Source: Burkholderiaceae bacterium (GTDB lineage Bacteria; Pseudomonadota; Gammaproteobacteria; Burkholderiales; Burkholderiaceae_C). Taken from it: 7,588 nucleotides of DNA. The position numbers were made by a program, and so were the translations under genes. Location: assembly GCA_031256305.1 (NCBI GenBank), contig JAIRQU010000211.1:1-7588 (forward strand). The letters run 5' to 3'. The notes beneath the pieces are model-generated. The model searched no databases, had not been told where the DNA came from, and saw nothing but the letters and a program-made list of their open reading frames with translations. This document shows positions 5,732 through 7,588 of this stretch, one piece after another (position 1 is the first letter of the stretch; each line of letters begins with the position of its first letter).

Positions 5732-7588
5732 CTAATGAATCCGCATTCCCGGCTGCGCACCGGTGACGGGTTCCAGCACGTAGATGCCGGGGTGCGCGGT
5801 TTCGTCGCCGTGGCTGGCGGCCAGCACCATGCCTTCGCTGACGCCGAACTTCATCTTGCGCGGTGCCAGGTTGGCGACCAGCACGGTGAGTTTGCCTTTC
5901 AGGTCTTCGGGCCGGTAGCAACTGGCGATGCCGCTGAACACGTTGCGCAGGCGCGGCTGGCCTTGGGCGTCGGTTTCGCCGGCATCCAGCGTCAGGCGCA
6001 GCAGCTTGACCGAGCCTTCCACTGCCGCGCAATCGACGATGCGGGCGATGCGCAGATCGATCTTGGCGAAATCGTCAAGTGAAATCATCGGCGCGACCGG
6101 TTCACCGCCGGGGGCGGGACTGTTGGCGCTGGCATTCGGCACGGCGGGCGTGGCCTTGTTGTTTAGGCCGGGGGACTTGCCGGCGATTTCAAACAGCGCA
6201 TCCAGTTGAGCGGTTTCCACGCGCTGCATCAGGTGTTGATAAGCGCCGATCTGTGCGCCTTGGCCCAGGGGGCTGGCCACGTCGTTGAAGTTTTCCGGCG
6301 GCGTCATCAGGAACACCGCTACGTCGGCGGCCAGCTTGGGCAGGATGGGCTTCAAGTAAATTGTCAGGATGCGGAACGCTTCGATGCAGGCGCTGCATAC
6401 GTCGTGCAGGTGCGCGTCCATGTCCGGGCGCTTGGCCAGTTCCCACGGCTTATTGTGATCGACGTAGGCGTTGACGCGGTCGGCCAGCAGCATGATTTCG
6501 CGCACCACCTTGCCAAATTCGCGCTCGGCGTACAGGGCGGTGATGGCGGGCAGCGCGTCGCGCAAATGCGTCAGCAGCGCATCGCCGTCGGGCGAGACTT
6601 CACTGAGCCGCCCGCCAAAGCGCTTGTTGATAAAGCCCGCCGCGCGCGAGGCGATGTTGACGTATTTGCCCACCAGATCGGCATTAACGCGCGCCATGAA
6701 GTCCCCGGCGTTGAAGTCGATGTCCTCGTTGCGCGCGGACAGCTTGGCCGCCAGGTAGTAGCGCAGCCATTCAGGGTTCATGCCCAGCGTCAGGTATTTC
6801 AGCGGGTCCAGCCCGGTGCCGCGGCTCTTGCTCATCTTCTCGCCGTGGTTGACGGTGAGAAAGCCATGCACGAACACGTTGTCGGGCGCCTTGCGGCCGC
6901 TGAATTTGAGCATGGCCGGCCAGAACAGCGTGTGGAAGGTGATGATGTCCTTGCCGATGAAGTGGTACTGCTCCAGGCCGGGCTGGGCCATGTAGGCGGC
7001 AAAGTCCTGGCCGCGCCGGGTCAGCAGGTTCTTCAGGCTGGCCAGGTAGCCCACCGGCGCGTCGAGCCACACGTAGAAATATTTGCCCGGCGCGTCCGGA
7101 ATTTCAATGCCGAAGTACGGCGCGTCGCGGCTGATGTCCCAGTCGCCCATCTTGGGGCGGCCATCCTCGCCGGGCGCGATCCATTCGCGCACTTTGTTGG
7201 CCACGTCGCTTTGCAGGCGGCCTTCTTGCGTCCACTGCTCCAGAAAGGCCACGCAGCGCGGGTCGGAGAGCTTGAAGAAGAAATGCCCGGAGGCGCGCAG
7301 TTCGGGCTTGGCGCCCGATAGGGCCGAATACGGCTCGATCAGCTCGGTGGGCGCATAGACCGCGCCGCACACTTCGCAGTTGTCGCCGTACTGATCGCGG
7401 GCGTGACAGTTGGGGCATTCGCCCTTGATGTAGCGGTCGGGCAAAAACATGCCCTTGACCGGGTCGTAGAACTGCTCAATGGTGCGCGCCTCGATCAGCC
7501 CGGCGGCCTTGAGGTCGCGGTAGATGGCTTGCGAGATGTCGGCGTTTTCCGGGCTGTCGGTGCTGTACCAGTTGTCGAAGCTGATGAG
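5732..7588 (-). CDS. metG: Methionyl-tRNA synthetase, long form with C-terminal tRNA-binding domain (N-terminus outside the window)
   Basis: MetRS charges tRNA-Met and initiator tRNA with methionine. The frame is open from the TAG at 5732 to the right edge: 618 residues are visible, 46 of them before the Met at 7450, which is internal. Numbering from the edge, [15 protein letters not shown] opens the fragment, followed by [12 protein letters not shown] and the zinc knuckle with Cys 58, 61, 71 and 74. Then come [23 protein letters not shown], the catalytic KMSKS at 251-255 (DNA 6824-6838), the anticodon-binding helical domain with NKPWELAK, a Pro/Ala/Asn-rich linker, and from about 502 the Trbp111-like OB fold starting [13 protein letters not shown]. 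Aligned by its cysteines to E. coli MetG (677 residues), about 85-90 N-terminal residues with the HIGH motif are missing. The zinc site is the complete four-cysteine type. It converges with the tRNA across the gene-poor segment. No clear intrinsic terminator follows. Confidence 0.98.
   Translation of the reverse strand, partial: LISFDNWYSTDSPENADISQAIYRDLKAAGLIEARTIEQFYDPVKGMFLPDRYIKGECPNCHARDQYGDNCEVCGAVYAPTELIEPYSALSGAKPELRASGHFFFKLSDPRCVAFLEQWTQEGRLQSDVANKVREWIAPGEDGRPKMGDWDISRDAPYFGIEIPDAPGKYFYVWLDAPVGYLASLKNLLTRRGQDFAAYMAQPGLEQYHFIGKDIITFHTLFWPAMLKFSGRKAPDNVFVHGFLTVNHGEKMSKSRGTGLDPLKYLTLGMNPEWLRYYLAAKLSARNEDIDFNAGDFMARVNADLVGKYVNIASRAAGFINKRFGGRLSEVSPDGDALLTHLRDALPAITALYAEREFGKVVREIMLLADRVNAYVDHNKPWELAKRPDMDAHLHDVCSACIEAFRILTIYLKPILPKLAADVAVFLMTPPENFNDVASPLGQGAQIGAYQHLMQRVETAQLDALFEIAGKSPGLNNKATPAVPNASANSPAPGGEPVAPMISLDDFAKIDLRIARIVDCAAVEGSVKLLRLTLDAGETDAQGQPRLRNVFSGIASCYRPEDLKGKLTVLVANLAPRKMKFGVSEGMVLAASHGDETAHPGIYVLEPVTGAQPGMRIH

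Noticed and set aside
6206..7321. Plus-strand ORF of 371 codons opposite metG
   Set aside because: It is a shadow of the MetRS frame, whose zinc knuckle and KMSKS prove the coding strand; no domain is visible in the antisense product.

Overview
The window is a GC-rich chromosomal segment that looks like a betaproteobacterium of the order Burkholderiales. The evidence is the gene set and order (hrcA divergent from nadK, recN next to nadK) and the protein signatures, above all the NadK C-terminus ([16 protein letters not shown]) and the RapZ and MetRS sequences. This placement is by recognition, not by a search. It is core genome, and I see no phage, plasmid, CRISPR, defence or biosynthetic system.

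Layout. Positions 1-3367 hold a minus-strand operon transcribed leftwards: nadK (NAD kinase), recN (DNA double-strand-break repair), rapZ (RNase adapter, cut by the left edge). Both junctions are four-base ATGA overlaps, which implies translational coupling. Positions 3368-3576 are a short AT-rich divergent control region. Neither nadK nor hrcA has a Shine-Dalgarno sequence, and both have a -10-like hexamer exactly six bases before the ATG. Positions 3577-4647 hold hrcA (heat-shock repressor) on the plus strand. A sigma70-like promoter and a complete CAU-anticodon tRNA follow at 4730-4806. The tRNA looks more like the lysidine-type tRNA-Ile2 than an elongator tRNA-Met.

Positions 4807-5731 are a 925-base stretch of visibly lower GC with no convincing gene. 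It holds only short doubtful ORFs and several small inverted repeats, and may be a decayed insertion beside the tRNA. Positions 5732-7588 hold metG (methionyl-tRNA synthetase) on the minus strand, cut by the right edge before its N-terminus with the HIGH motif.

Functionally these are housekeeping genes: NADP supply, recombinational repair, control of amino-sugar synthesis through small RNAs, chaperone-gene repression and translation. rapZ and metG run off the window and are open to its edges. I found no undescribed multi-gene system. The points worth a second look are the paired leaderless-type starts, the tRNA identity, the tight three-gene coupling, the loss of obvious SOS control of recN, and the gene-poor segment after the tRNA.
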